From CAYSCX01 sp964429575 (GTDB lineage: Bacteria; Desulfobacterota; Binatia; Binatales; Binataceae), in contig CAYSCX010000003.1 of NCBI GenBank assembly GCA_964429575.1, positions 62,001 to 126,000 of the forward strand: a stretch of DNA of 64,000 nucleotides. The letters are read 5' to 3'. This document shows, piece after piece, positions 37,013 through 46,159 of this stretch (position 1 is the stretch's first letter; every line of letters starts with the position of its first letter). The notes under the pieces are model-generated. The model saw only the letters and a list, made by a program, of their open reading frames with translations, was not told the origin of the DNA and searched no databases. A program made the translations under genes and the position numbers.

Positions 37013-37973
37013 GCTTTTTCACTTCCTCGACCATCTCGGGCACCGCCTTGAACAGGTCAGCCACCAAGCCGTAGTCGGCGACGCTGAAGATCGGTGCCTC
37101 TCCATCCTTGTTGATCGCGACGATGATCTTGGAGTCCTTCATGCCGGCGAGATGTTGGATCGCGCCCGAGATTCCCACCGCGATGTAAAGCTCCGGCGCG
37201 ACCACCTTGCCGGTCTGCCCGACCTGTAGATCGTTCGGGACGAAGCCTGCGTCGACCGCCGCGCGGCTCGCGCCCATTGCGGCGCCCATCTCATCGACCA
37301 ACGGCTCGAGAACCGTCTTGAAGTTGTCGCCCGACTTGAGCCCGCGGCCGCCTGAAATCACGATGCGCGCCTCGGTCAACTGCGGCCGGTCGCTCTTGGT
37401 GGCATTAAACGAAACGAATTCCATCTTGAGAGCGTTCGTATCGAGCTCCGCCGCGACTTTCTCCACCGGCGCCGCAGCGTCGCCCGCTTTGGCCGCATCG
37501 AACGCGGTGCCGCGCACGGTCAGCACCTTGACCGGGCCGTCGAGCTCGACTGTGGCCATCGCGTTGCCAGCGTAGGTCGGCCGGATGAACGTTCCGTCGT
37601 CGTTGATCGCGGTTATCTCCGACGCCATCGGAGCATCGAGCCGCGCGGCGAGCCTGGGCATGAGGTCCTTGCCCATCGCGGTCGCGGTCGCGAGCATGAA
37701 TTCCGCGCCGGTCTTTTTGACGAGCGCGGCGAGCGCCTGCGCATACGCGTCGGCGAGATAGTTCTTGAGGTTCGCGTGCGAAAGGGCGATCGCCTTTGCG
37801 ACGCGGTACTTCGCGATTTCTCCGGCGCCCGCCTCGGGATTGTCGCCGAGCACCACCGCAGTGCATTTTCCCCCGCGCTTGGAAGCCAGCTCCAGCCCCG
37901 CGTGCACCGCGACGAGGGTGGTCTTGGGAAACCGTCCCTCTTGTTGCTCCGCCAGAACCAGTACGTCACCCAT
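36999..37973 (-). CDS. etfA: Electron transfer flavoprotein alpha subunit
   Basis: 324 residues, standard length. The C-terminal FAD domain has the family signature MGASRAAVDAGFVPNDLQVG, then QTGKVVAPELYIAVGISGAI and QHLAGMKDSKIIVAINKD. It carries FAD and receives electrons from acyl-CoA dehydrogenases with EtfB. The start has GGAGTGAG in front. It lies 84 bp downstream of etfB on the same strand and is followed by a terminator, forming a two-gene operon. The membrane Fe-S protein at 31758-33863 is the likely partner that passes electrons to quinone. Confidence 0.97.
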   Translation of the reverse strand: MGDVLVLAEQQEGRFPKTTLVAVHAGLELASKRGGKCTAVVLGDNPEAGAGEIAKYRVAKAIALSHANLKNYLADAYAQALAALVKKTGAEFMLATATAMGKDLMPRLAARLDAPMASEITAINDDGTFIRPTYAGNAMATVELDGPVKVLTVRGTAFDAAKAGDAAAPVEKVAAELDTNALKMEFVSFNATKSDRPQLTEARIVISGGRGLKSGDNFKTVLEPLVDEMGAAMGASRAAVDAGFVPNDLQVGQTGKVVAPELYIAVGISGAIQHLAGMKDSKIIVAINKDGEAPIFSVADYGLVADLFKAVPEMVEEVKKLKHA

Positions 37974-38057
37974 TTCAACTCACTCCGGCGCTCGTCCCGC
38001 CGCTGATGCGTGCGCGCGGCGCCAAGAAGCTCACAGCTCCGCTCGGTTCGCGTTTCC

Positions 38058-38807
38058 TCAGATTACTTTCGCCTCGGTGTGGAGTACCTGCACCAATTCC
38101 GCCACGGAGCCGACCTTGCGTCCGGCTTCGCGCTTGGGCGGCGCGGCGAGCGTCTTCACCTTGAGTTTCGGCGCGAGATTTACACCGAGACTATCCGCCG
38201 CGATGTCTTTCATTTCCTTCTTGCGTGCCTTCATGATTCCGGGCAGCGACGCGTAGCGCGGTTCGTTGAGACGCAGATCCGTCGTGATCACCGCGGGCAA
38301 CTGGAACGCGATCGTTTCGAGTCCTCCATCGACTTCGCGCACCACCGTGCACTTGCGGTCCGCGAACTCAATTTTTGATGCGAATGTCGCCTGCGGCCAG
38401 CCGAGCATCTCCGCGAGCATCTGACCGACCTGGTTCGCGTCGTCGTCGATGGCCTGCTTGCCCATGATGATGAGTTCGGCCTGCTCGTCCGTCGCGACCT
38501 TCGCGAGGATGCGCGCGATCGCGAGCGAATCGAGCGCCGCGTCGGTGCGGATGAGAATCGCGCGGTCCGCGCCGATCGCGAGCCCGGTGCGCAGTTGCTC
38601 CTGCCACGCCTGCTGGCCGACCGCTACCAGTATCACCTCGCCTGAGCCCTGCTTTTCCTTGATGCGGAGCGCCTCTTCGATCGCGATTTCGTCGAACGGA
38701 TTGATGACCCACTTGACATTGTCGGTCGCGATGCCGGAGCCGTCGGGCAGGACGCGAATGGTCGTCGCGGGGTCGGGAACACGCTTTACGGGGATAAGAA
38801 TCTTCAC
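38058..38807 (-). CDS. etfB: Electron transfer flavoprotein beta subunit
   Basis: 249 residues, GTG start after GGAGTGATG. It has the family opening MKILIPVKRVPDPATTIRV, the central GKQAIDDDANQVGQMLAEML and the DLRLNEPRYASLPGIMKARK recognition loop. The conserved Leu in this loop contacts dehydrogenases in canonical (group 1) ETFs. The sequence resembles canonical rather than bifurcating EtfB, inferred from the loop only. First gene of the etfBA operon; the IclR regulator gene upstream reads in the same direction. Confidence 0.97.
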   Translation of the reverse strand: MKILIPVKRVPDPATTIRVLPDGSGIATDNVKWVINPFDEIAIEEALRIKEKQGSGEVILVAVGQQAWQEQLRTGLAIGADRAILIRTDAALDSLAIARILAKVATDEQAELIIMGKQAIDDDANQVGQMLAEMLGWPQATFASKIEFADRKCTVVREVDGGLETIAFQLPAVITTDLRLNEPRYASLPGIMKARKKEMKDIAADSLGVNLAPKLKVKTLAAPPKREAGRKVGSVAELVQVLHTEAKVI

Positions 38808-38961
38808 AGCATCATCACTCCAGACATCTCAATGGTGCGGCGATGTGATCGAAAGGGGCCGTACTTTACGGGAAAATGGCCGCGAAAGCGCAACGAAAGT
38901 AACAGCGGCCCCGCGGTCAGTCAAACTACATACGCGCGCAAATCGGCGTGCGCGTTCGGCG

Positions 38962-39744
38962 TTACTCGTTGTAGCCGAGCCGATGTGACAGTTCGCGGCC
39001 CGCCTCGAGCAGATGCGGCGCGATTTCCGAGATAATCCGCTCGGGCGCCATGCGATACGCCGGTCCCGCGACCGCCAGCGATCCCACGACGCTGCGCGTA
39101 TAGTCGCGAATCGGTACCGCAGCCGAGGAGATTTCCTCGAGGTATTCGCCGCAGTCCATCGAGTACCCGTCGCGCGCAACTGTTCTAAGCTGTTCGATCA
39201 GTTGCGCGCGATCGACAATCGTCCGCTGCGTGTACTGCTGAAGGCGTTCCGGCAACGTCTGCTGCAGCTGCTCCTCGGGGTCGAAGGCGAGATGCACCTT
39301 GCCCGCCGCCGTACAATGCAGCGGCAGCGTCTGCCCAATCGGCGACGTGATCCTCACGGTCTGGCTCTCAGGCTCTGCCGCCTCGAGCGGAACAACTCCT
39401 TCGCGTCGAGCAATTGCAACGTACGCGCTTTCGCGGGTCTTCAAAGCAAGGTCGCCAAGAATGGGCCGCGCCTGCCGTACCAATCCCATATGATGGATGT
39501 AGCGGCGGCCGAGATGCAGACACTTAATGCCGAGGCGGTAGTTTTCGGACGACTTGTTCTGCTCGATATAGCCGCGAGCCTCGAGCGTCGCGAGCAATCT
39601 GAATACGTTGTTCTTATGGAGCTTGAGCCGTTTGGAAAGTTCGGTTACCCCAAGCTCATCAGCGTCGCCAAAATACTGTTCGAGTACGTCGAGCGCGTGC
39701 GCGACCGACTGGATGACGTAATTGGTTTTGTCCCGCCTCACCAT
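38962..39744 (-). CDS. IclR-family transcriptional regulator
   Basis: 260 residues. The N-terminal winged helix (ALDVLEQYFGDADELGVTEL then HKNNVFRLLATLEARGYIEQ) is followed by the IclR effector domain (LGDLALKTRESAYVAIARRE, LPLHCTAAGK, DCGEYLEEISSAAVPI). Such regulators usually control aromatic or short-chain acid catabolism and respond to small acids. It reads toward etfBA 155 bp away. No clear inverted operator was found upstream, and the ribosome site is weak. Confidence 0.95.
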   Translation of the reverse strand: MVRRDKTNYVIQSVAHALDVLEQYFGDADELGVTELSKRLKLHKNNVFRLLATLEARGYIEQNKSSENYRLGIKCLHLGRRYIHHMGLVRQARPILGDLALKTRESAYVAIARREGVVPLEAAEPESQTVRITSPIGQTLPLHCTAAGKVHLAFDPEEQLQQTLPERLQQYTQRTIVDRAQLIEQLRTVARDGYSMDCGEYLEEISSAAVPIRDYTRSVVGSLAVAGPAYRMAPERIISEIAPHLLEAGRELSHRLGYNE

Positions 39745-39920
39745 CGATGTGGTGTCGCCCCGAGCCTCATGCCAGAGGTGACAATGGAGGCTTTGGGAAA
39801 GCGTTTTAGATTAGACGGCGCTCCTGAATTATGTCAACGCCGAGTTCGCGTTGCGCTAACTAGCTGTATTTATTGAAGAATTGACGGTTTGAGTGGCTTT
39901 GTCGTCTCGGAGGCGCAACT

Positions 39921-40559
39921 GTGCCGGATCAATATCCAGCTGACTCCTTTCGAAGAATTGATGATTCCGACGATGAGCTGTTCTACTCGATGCCGCGCCT
40001 CGTTGTGCATATCGACGAGGCGGCGATCGAGACCATCGGGCAGATCTACGCGCAGTACCTGCCCGCAGGCGGCGCGATTCTCGACCTGATGAGCAGCTGG
40101 CGCTCGCATTTGCCGGTCAAGCTGCGGCCGACGCGCGTGGTCGGGTTGGGACTCAGTCGTCCCGAGATGGATGACAACCCGGCACTCACGGAGCGCGTGG
40201 TGCACAACTTGAATCGCGAGCCGCGCCTACCCTTCGTTGATTCGACGTTCGATGGCGCGGTGGTCACGGTGTCGATCCAGTACATGACGCGACCGGTCGA
40301 GGTGTTCGCCGAGGTCGGTCGCGTGCTCAAGCCGCGTGCGCCGTTCATCGTGACGTTTTCCAACCGCATGTTCCCCACGAAAGCGGTAGCGGTGTGGCAC
40401 GCGCTTGGCGATCACGACCGGATGCAACAGGTTGGCAAGTATTTCGTGGACAGCGGCGCGTTCGAGAATGTAGAGATGATCGACCGCAGCACGATCTCGT
40501 ATCCGCCGACTGATCCGGTTTTCGCTGTGTTCGGGTTTCGCAAGAAGGAAATCACGTGA
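39921..40559 (+). CDS. Class I SAM-methyltransferase-like protein
   Basis: 212 residues, GTG start after GGAGG. The central SAM-like fold has AGGAILDLMSSWRSHLP as motif I, LPFVDSTFDGAVVTVSIQYM as motif II/III and VLKPRAPFIVTFSNRMFPTK after it. Motif I reads DLMSSW in place of the usual glycine-rich DxGxG, so SAM binding could be altered. The FSNRMFPTKAV segment is recurrent in uncharacterised relatives. It overlaps the next VOC gene by 4 bp, so the two are translationally coupled. Substrate unknown. Confidence 0.85.
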   Translation: MPDQYPADSFRRIDDSDDELFYSMPRLVVHIDEAAIETIGQIYAQYLPAGGAILDLMSSWRSHLPVKLRPTRVVGLGLSRPEMDDNPALTERVVHNLNREPRLPFVDSTFDGAVVTVSIQYMTRPVEVFAEVGRVLKPRAPFIVTFSNRMFPTKAVAVWHALGDHDRMQQVGKYFVDSGAFENVEMIDRSTISYPPTDPVFAVFGFRKKEIT

Positions 40560-40951
40560 TTCGACATCGCGGGCTTCGCCATCTCGCGCTCACCGTTGCG
40601 GATGTCGCCCGCGCGCGAGAGTTCTATGAGCGGGTGTTCGCCATGAAGCTCGTTTGGCAGCCCGACCCTGACAACGCTTATCTGAGTTCCGGCTGCGATA
40701 ATCTTGCGTTGCACCGCGGCGACGCGGGCAACCGCGCAGCGCAAAGCCTCGATCACCTGGGCTTCATCGTTGCGAGCGTCGCTGACCTCGAAGCGTCGTA
40801 TGAGTCGGCGCGGCGCGAGCAGCTCGACATCGTGAAGCCACTCAAGCACCATCGCGACGGCTCCGTTTCGTTCTATATCCGCGACCCGGACGGCAACGTG
40901 ATTCAGCTGCTGTTCGAGCCGTCGATCAGTTCGCAGACGTTCAACGGCTGA
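40556..40951 (+). CDS. VOC-family glyoxalase-like protein
   Basis: 131 residues, GTG start overlapping the methyltransferase stop (GTGA). It has HLALTVADVARAREFYERVF, DHLGFIVASVADLEASYESA and the terminal DGSVSFYIRDPDGNVIQLLF typical of glyoxalase/dioxygenase domains. His and Glu metal positions are plausible: His in RHLALT, His in DHLGF and Glu near the end in LLFEPS. Function unassigned. Likely cotranscribed with the methyltransferase and the aldo/keto reductase. Confidence 0.92.
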   Translation: MIRHRGLRHLALTVADVARAREFYERVFAMKLVWQPDPDNAYLSSGCDNLALHRGDAGNRAAQSLDHLGFIVASVADLEASYESARREQLDIVKPLKHHRDGSVSFYIRDPDGNVIQLLFEPSISSQTFNG

Positions 40952-40983
40952 TTCGTCCGTCGGCGCGCGGACTGGAGTGCACG

Positions 40984-42087
40984 ATGATAAAGGGCAGGGC
41001 GACCGCCGCAGGAACCTCCGCGTACGCCGCGCACTTCACCAATCTGAGCGCGAACTACCGCCCGATGATCGGCCTTGCGACCTCGTCAATCGGCCTTGGC
41101 ACCTACTTGGGCGAGTACGACGAGGCGACCGACCGCGCATATGAAGACGCGATCCGGGCGGCGGTGCTCGGCGGCATCAACTTGATCGACACCGCGGTCA
41201 ATTACCGATTTCAGCGAAGCGAACGGAACGTGGGACGCGCGCTCGCCAAGCTAATTGGCTCGGGCGAGATTCGCCGCGACCAGGTAATCGTCGCCACCAA
41301 AGGCGGTTACATCACGTTCGACGGCGAGGTGCCCGCGGATCCGCGTGGGTGGTTCGACGAGCATTTCGTTCGTACTGGAATCGTCGGCGCCGATGACATG
41401 GTCGACGGCTCACACTGCATGACGGCCAAGTGGCTCGCGACGATGCTCGAGATGAGCCGTCAGAACATGGGAGTGGAGACCATCGATATCTACTATCTCC
41501 ACAATCCGGAGACGCAGCTCGCAGCCGTCTCACGCGCTGATTTTCTCGCGCGGGTGTGCGCCGCGTTTGAATATTTGGAGAGCGCGGTCGTGGACGGGAA
41601 GATCGCCGTGTACGGGACCGCAACGTGGAACGGCTTCCGGATGCCCGCGACGGATCGCACGTGGCTCTCGCTCGAGGAGCTGCTAAACGTCGCGCGCGAA
41701 GCCGGGGGCGTCGACCATCACTTTCGCGCGATCCAGTTGCCCGTAAATCTTGCGATGCCCGAGGCGGTTACGCTGCAGAACCAAGTCGTGCCCGGCGGCC
41801 ACGCTACCATTCTGCAGGCGGCGAAGGCGGCGGGAATCGGCGTGTGCGCGAGCGCATCGCTGTTGCAAGGGAAGCTCTCGCGCGGGCTTCCAGAGGTAAT
41901 CACCGAGGCGTTCAGCGGCTTGGCGACCGACGCGCAGCGCGCGCTTCAGTTCGTCCGCTCGACTCCGGGCGTGGACTGCGCGCTGGTCGGGATGAAATCA
42001 GTCGAGCACGTCCGCGCGGCGCTCGCGACTGCGGCGGTCGCGCCGGCATCGCTCGATGACTACCTGAAGCTGTTCCAGCGCTCGTAA
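40984..42087 (+). CDS. Aldo/keto reductase
   Basis: 367 residues. The active-site segments are INLIDTAVNYRFQRSERNVG (Asp, Tyr), IVATKGGYITF (Lys) and IYYLHNPETQ (His). The C-terminal cofactor loop is ALVGMKSVEHVRAAL. It is longer than the paralogue at 3680, with a region around residues 100-140 not seen there. Spacing of 32 bp after the VOC gene suggests one operon. It ends only 4 bp before the opposing phosphatidyltransferase stop. Confidence 0.92.
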   Translation: MIKGRATAAGTSAYAAHFTNLSANYRPMIGLATSSIGLGTYLGEYDEATDRAYEDAIRAAVLGGINLIDTAVNYRFQRSERNVGRALAKLIGSGEIRRDQVIVATKGGYITFDGEVPADPRGWFDEHFVRTGIVGADDMVDGSHCMTAKWLATMLEMSRQNMGVETIDIYYLHNPETQLAAVSRADFLARVCAAFEYLESAVVDGKIAVYGTATWNGFRMPATDRTWLSLEELLNVAREAGGVDHHFRAIQLPVNLAMPEAVTLQNQVVPGGHATILQAAKAAGIGVCASASLLQGKLSRGLPEVITEAFSGLATDAQRALQFVRSTPGVDCALVGMKSVEHVRAALATAAVAPASLDDYLKLFQRS

Positions 42088-42091
42088 CTTC

Positions 42092-42697
42092 TCAGCGCTG
42101 CTTGCCAGCCCTCAATTCGGCCAGCCCGAAGCGCAACCTTTGCACCGCAGTCAGGATTTCCAACGCAGCGAATCCGTAGCAGAGCATCGGGCCGAGCGGA
42201 TGCGCGATCGCGAGCAGCGCAAAGAAGATCAGCGTCTCGCTGCGCTCCAGGATGCCGGGAGGATACACGATCAGCTTCGGACCCCGGCGCTCGAGCGCCG
42301 CGCCCACCGCCAGAAACACGGTGATGTTCACGTACCACGTGCCCACCAGCACGAGCGCGGGCCAGTAGAGTTCCGGCCGCGGCCACGCAATTCCGAATAT
42401 CACCGCGGTCTCGACCACGCGGTCGCCAACCAGGTCGAGTACGCCGCCAAATGGACTTGCACCTCCATGTTCGCGCGCAAGCGTGCCGTCCAACGCGTCC
42501 AGCGCGGAGCTAATCGCGAGCAGTGCGATGCCGCTCCAGATTCGTTCGATTCCGAATGCGAACCCTGCTGCGACTCCAATCAACGCCGCGAGGATGGTCG
42601 CGGCGTTCGCAGTCAGCCCGGCGGCTGCGAGCACCGCGGCCGCGCGCGACTGGATGGTGCGCACGCTGTCAGTCGCGCCGAGTTTCGCATCGAGCAT
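42092..42697 (-). CDS. CDP-alcohol phosphatidyltransferase family protein
   Basis: 201 residues with about five membrane helices. The complete signature D-G-x2-A-R-x8-G-x3-D-x3-D is present in DGTLAREHGGASPF followed by GGVLDLVGDR, near residues 69-92. The enzyme would transfer a phosphatidyl group from CDP-diacylglycerol to an alcohol such as glycerol phosphate or inositol phosphate. The exact acceptor cannot be told. There is no clear ribosome site. It is convergent with the aldo/keto reductase. Confidence 0.92.
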   Translation of the reverse strand: MLDAKLGATDSVRTIQSRAAAVLAAAGLTANAATILAALIGVAAGFAFGIERIWSGIALLAISSALDALDGTLAREHGGASPFGGVLDLVGDRVVETAVIFGIAWPRPELYWPALVLVGTWYVNITVFLAVGAALERRGPKLIVYPPGILERSETLIFFALLAIAHPLGPMLCYGFAALEILTAVQRLRFGLAELRAGKQR

Positions 42698-42761
42698 TGG
42701 ACGGGTCGATCAGCTGCTTGCGGAAGTGATTGGATGAGGGGAGCGTCAGGACCTGCGGCCG

Positions 42762-44093
42762 CTAGCTTGTCGACACCGCCTCCAGTTCCTCGAGCGTCCG
42801 CCCTTTCGTTTCGGGGGCGTACCACATCACCAGTGCTGCTCCCAGAATCGGTCCGAACGCTGCCGTCGAGACGGCGTTGCCAAGCCCGCCGAGCGGAATC
42901 GAGAGCGCCCCGATTATCAGCGGTGATGCAATCGCCGAAATCTGTCCGAGCACCTGGACCGTGAGGCTGTACGATGTCGCGCGAATTTCAGTCGGGAACA
43001 ATTCGGCGGAGTAGGTGGCGGTAGCCGTGCGCGCTACCTGGAACGCGAACACCGTCAGGACGAGCATCGCCAGCATCTCGGAGCGTCCTTCCACATGGTA
43101 CAGGAGGAATATGAAGACCGCGCCCAAGGTGTACGACACGCTCGTAGTCGCTTTGCGGCCAACCTTGTCCACCAGGTAACCGCCGAGAAGATGTCCCAAC
43201 GTGCCGAGCACGTACGACAGCGTCACCGCGAATCCGATTTCCGCGGCGCTCCAGTTTCGGTCGCGTTTCGCGAACAAGCTGAAGAATGTGACCGACGGCG
43301 CGCCGACCAGCGCGACGCTGTTCCACATCGCGGCGACCAGCAAGACGCGGCTCCGATACGGACCGTTCAGCGGCGCGACCGCTTGGCGAAGAGTTGACCG
43401 CACGTCGGTCCACAGTGATCCGGAGAACGCCTTTTTCAGGTCGAGCGACTGAAATCGTTCGGTCTCGCGAAGCTTGCGGCGCAGCAGCGTGATGAACACA
43501 AGCGGAACGATCCCGATCATGTAGAGGCCGCGCCAGCCCCATTTCGTCTCCGCCATGTACGAGAACAGCGTCCCCGCGACGATCACTCCGATCAGGCTGG
43601 CGGCATTCAGCATCGCAATGCCGCGTCCGCGCCAGTTCTCCGGAAACTCCTCGCTGATCATGATGATCGCGATGGAGAACTCCGCCATCAGGAAGATCTG
43701 CGCGCCGCTCTGAAATATGGTGAAGCTTGCGAGGCCGGTGGAGAGCGCCGTAAAGAGTGTGAACAGCGTGTAGCAGAGCACGGTCACGGTGACGACCGGT
43801 TTTCGTCCGATACGATCGGCGAGCAGAACCACGAAGAAGGAGAGCAACCCGCCCACTCGCACCAGCGTCGCCATCAGGCCGACCGCGCGGTCATCGAGGG
43901 CGAAATCGTTCGCGATGTACGGAGTGCAGAGATGAAATATGGTTACGTCGTAGCCGTCGAAGATGGTCGCGGACATGAGGAGCGCAAGCAGCGTCCACAT
44001 GTAGCGGCCGCTGACGCCCGCAGGCTGCGGTCGCGGCGTGGCGGTCGAGTCGGCTGCCGATGCTGTGGCGAATGATGTGCTCGGCTGATTCAT
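42762..44093 (-). CDS. MFS transporter, sugar/aromatic-acid-like
   Basis: 443 residues from ATG 44093 (an in-frame ATG 19 codons upstream would overlap the divergent gene). About 12 helices. The motif-A loop is LLADRIGRKPVV after TM2, and a similar GGYLVDKVGRKATT sits in the second half. FDGYDVTIFHL in TM1 is a pattern of aromatic-acid:H+ symporters and sugar-porter relatives, suggesting import of an organic acid. The gap to the divergent gene is about 50 bp, which must hold both promoters or starts. Confidence 0.9.
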   Translation of the reverse strand: MNQPSTSFATASAADSTATPRPQPAGVSGRYMWTLLALLMSATIFDGYDVTIFHLCTPYIANDFALDDRAVGLMATLVRVGGLLSFFVVLLADRIGRKPVVTVTVLCYTLFTLFTALSTGLASFTIFQSGAQIFLMAEFSIAIIMISEEFPENWRGRGIAMLNAASLIGVIVAGTLFSYMAETKWGWRGLYMIGIVPLVFITLLRRKLRETERFQSLDLKKAFSGSLWTDVRSTLRQAVAPLNGPYRSRVLLVAAMWNSVALVGAPSVTFFSLFAKRDRNWSAAEIGFAVTLSYVLGTLGHLLGGYLVDKVGRKATTSVSYTLGAVFIFLLYHVEGRSEMLAMLVLTVFAFQVARTATATYSAELFPTEIRATSYSLTVQVLGQISAIASPLIIGALSIPLGGLGNAVSTAAFGPILGAALVMWYAPETKGRTLEELEAVSTS

Positions 44094-44143
44094 TGGCAAC
44101 CGGCGCCTTGGTAACGCGGAGAAAGTCCCAGATTCGATCGCAT

Positions 44144-44944
44144 GTGGCAAGCATCCGGCTGTTGGCGTACACGCTCGCCGCGATGCTCCTCTACATTGTC
44201 GTGGCCGCGGCGCCCGGCGTCGCCGACTCCGCCAACGCGTTCGATTACGACCCGCTCAAATTCGAAATCCTCGACCCACAGACGCGCGAGATAATCGGCT
44301 ATGGCGGCTACCAGTTCGAGCGTGCCGGCGACCGGATCGTGCTGAAGGGCCAGAACCGCTATCTGAGCGGCGAGTACGACATCGAGAAGGGCACGATGAA
44401 GGTCGTCGGCGACGGGCCGCTCCCGGTGGTAGTCGATTTCGAACACTCCTTCTACAACGCTGACGGGTCGATCTTTTCCGATGCGCGCGCCGACTTTTCG
44501 ACTGGCGCGGCAAGTTGCAAGAGCCACAAGGGCGGCGCCGAGACAGTTCGTCAGGACAAGCTCGACTTGCCGCCGGGCACTTATGCCGGGGCGGCGATTC
44601 TCATGGCGATTCAGCACTACGCTGAAGGCGGCAAGCGCGGACCGTTCAATCTTTACGCGTTCAACTGCGCGCCGGGCCCGCGCGTTTTGCCGATCGAGGT
44701 CAGTGTCGACGCGCCTGATCATTGGCCGTACGGCGGTGGGCAGATGGCCAAGGTCGATGTGGTTCCGCGGTTCGGCTGGTGGGACGTGGTGATCAGGCCG
44801 TTCCTGCCGCGGCTGAACGCATGGTTTGATCCGCGCCGCGACTGGATGTTCGCCGGAGCGAGACTCGCGCGTTACTACCGCGGTCCCGAAATCGTAATGG
44901 TCGCGGTCGCGCCGAATCGCAGCGGCGCGCGCACGTACAAGTAG
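44144..44944 (+). CDS. Exported DUF3108-like protein
   Basis: 266 residues if it begins at the GTG at 44144; an ATG at 44183 is an alternative. A signal peptide (LAYTLAAMLLYIVVAAAPGVA) leads to a beta-rich region: EIIGYGGYQFERAGDRIVLK, YLSGEYDIEKGTMKVV, then an aromatic C-terminus. Two Cys (ASCKSH, FNCAPG) may pair. It resembles periplasmic DUF3108-type proteins but the match is tentative. It is divergent from the MFS carrier. Confidence 0.75.
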   Translation: MASIRLLAYTLAAMLLYIVVAAAPGVADSANAFDYDPLKFEILDPQTREIIGYGGYQFERAGDRIVLKGQNRYLSGEYDIEKGTMKVVGDGPLPVVVDFEHSFYNADGSIFSDARADFSTGAASCKSHKGGAETVRQDKLDLPPGTYAGAAILMAIQHYAEGGKRGPFNLYAFNCAPGPRVLPIEVSVDAPDHWPYGGGQMAKVDVVPRFGWWDVVIRPFLPRLNAWFDPRRDWMFAGARLARYYRGPEIVMVAVAPNRSGARTYK

Positions 44945-45011
44945 CCGCCGCGGCCGGCGATCAACCGGCCGGGCGCTGGAAAATCAATTCGATGATTTGC
45001 CGGGGTTCGGT

Positions 45012-45230
45012 CTAAAAGTGATCAGCGCCGCCCTCGGAGCCGAAGTGGCGTACCGGCGACGGCTTTGGTTTGCGATATTGGAACGCGGCTTGGCAGAGCG
45101 CGCAGGTGCCTTCGCGATGCGGGCTGCCTTGACGGCGCATCAACTTCACGTAACGCACCATTCCATCGACGCACAGATGACCCGCAACCGGGAAGTCATA
45201 TACGGTGCGGACGGCGGGTTGTTCTTCCAT
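45012..45230 (-). CDS. Possible small Cys-containing protein
   Basis: 72 codons with C-rich third positions in most codons. It contains LCVDGMVRYVKLMRRQGS and a CALC pair followed by QAAFQYRKPKPSP. A Cys-x2-Cys pair in a short basic protein could bind zinc with further His/Cys. An AGGA lies immediately before the ATG, which is too close to be ideal. No relatives recognised. Confidence 0.42.
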   Translation of the reverse strand: MEEQPAVRTVYDFPVAGHLCVDGMVRYVKLMRRQGSPHREGTCALCQAAFQYRKPKPSPVRHFGSEGGADHF

Positions 45231-45391
45231 TCCTGGTCTCGTCGCTCCTTGGTAGCTGATTCAGTTCCGTCGGCGCTTTCGCATCTCTCTCGCATCGAGT
45301 GTCGCGCGCCGAAAGCGCAACCCGTAACTTAAACAGAATAACGATTTCGCGATGGCGATCAATCTTTTTCGGGTAGCCGCCGAAAAAATTG

Positions 45392-45842
45392 TTAACTTCG
45401 CCGCTCGACCTCCAACGTCACGATCTCGAACGGACGAAGCTTGAGCTCCACTTCGTCACCGCGGCGCTTGCCGCCGAGCGCCATTCGTCTTCCCGTCCGG
45501 TTGACGCGGCGCACGGCCGTGCCCGGCATGAACTCAAACCTCGCTGTCTCGGACTCGTCCGCCCCGCTATAGGCGCGCACTCTGAACAGGCCGGGCCGTC
45601 CAGCCGGTCTCGCGGTGGAAAAAAGAACATTCGGGTTGTCGCAGCGCATCGCGAACAGCTCCAAGTGGTTGGTGCGCGCGTGAAACAACCGCGCCGCAAA
45701 GGCGTAGGCCTGCACGCGCTGGACAAGCCCGCCTTCACGCTATCCACCGCGCCAAGTCGCGACGGCGAACTCGAAGTTGTGCTCGCCGGTTACCTGCGTG
45801 GCGGGCGTCTCGAGTTCCGGCCCGGCGCCACCGCGTCGCATC
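45392..45842 (-). pseudogene. C-terminal remnant of a GH38 alpha-mannosidase-like gene
   Basis: Read on the minus strand, the frame gives PELETPATQVTGEHNFEFAV, then WRGG, an in-frame TAG (45740-45742), then REGGLVQRVQAYAF, NVLFSTARPAGRPGLFRVRAYSG and finally GDEVELKLRPFEIVTLEV. This is the style of the C-terminal beta-domain of GH38 enzymes (ETP...GEH-x-F, LPFEI-x-TL). The catalytic part is missing, and the fragment abuts the CTAG element at 45843. It is broken by truncation and a stop. Confidence 0.75.
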
Positions 45843-46002
45843 CTACCAGGCTGTCGAAAAAGTCATTTTCAACAGGCTGCTCCCTCTCTCGCGTCTCCCC
45901 CAGAGGGGGGAAGATGAAGAAGGAAGCCATCTTTCACGCAGGGTGTTGAGCGCACCGCGGGGACCGCGTCGATATGTTCCGCGTTTCTCAACACCCTGCT
46001 AG
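45843..46002 (-). repeat. CTAG-bounded two-hairpin element, copy A
   Basis: 160 bp. Left end: CTACCAGG (consensus CTAGCAGG) with a damaged hairpin GGCTGTCGAAAA / TTTTCAACAGGCTGC. It continues through CCCTCTCTCGCGTCTCCC, then the second hairpin CAGGGTGTTGAG / CTCAACACCCTG enclosing about 34 nt, ending CTAG at 45999-46002. It lacks the TTGTCCTGAGC block of copies B and C. Orientation is opposite to copy B. It lies between the GH38 remnant and the MaoC gene. Confidence 0.85.
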
Positions 46003-46159
46003 TGGCTGAGCGCGAAAGCCAGCCCACGCACCGCAGCAAGGTGAGCAGCAAAGTGGTTCCCGAGGCGTCTGCGCGCGCATGCGCTGGAACGGCTGGCGCC
46101 ATTCGCGGTCCCAATGCGTGTGGACCACGAAGTAAAGATGGCCGTTCACGAAACTCTGG

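Noticed and set aside
45389..45949. 186-codon plus-strand frame
   Set aside because: It is antisense to the GH38 remnant and runs through the CTAG element; composition is that of a shadow frame.
45943..46002. Integron attC site
   Set aside because: The arms contain GTTG/CAAC but in the reverse order and without the RYYYAAC/GTTRRRY core; no integrase is present.
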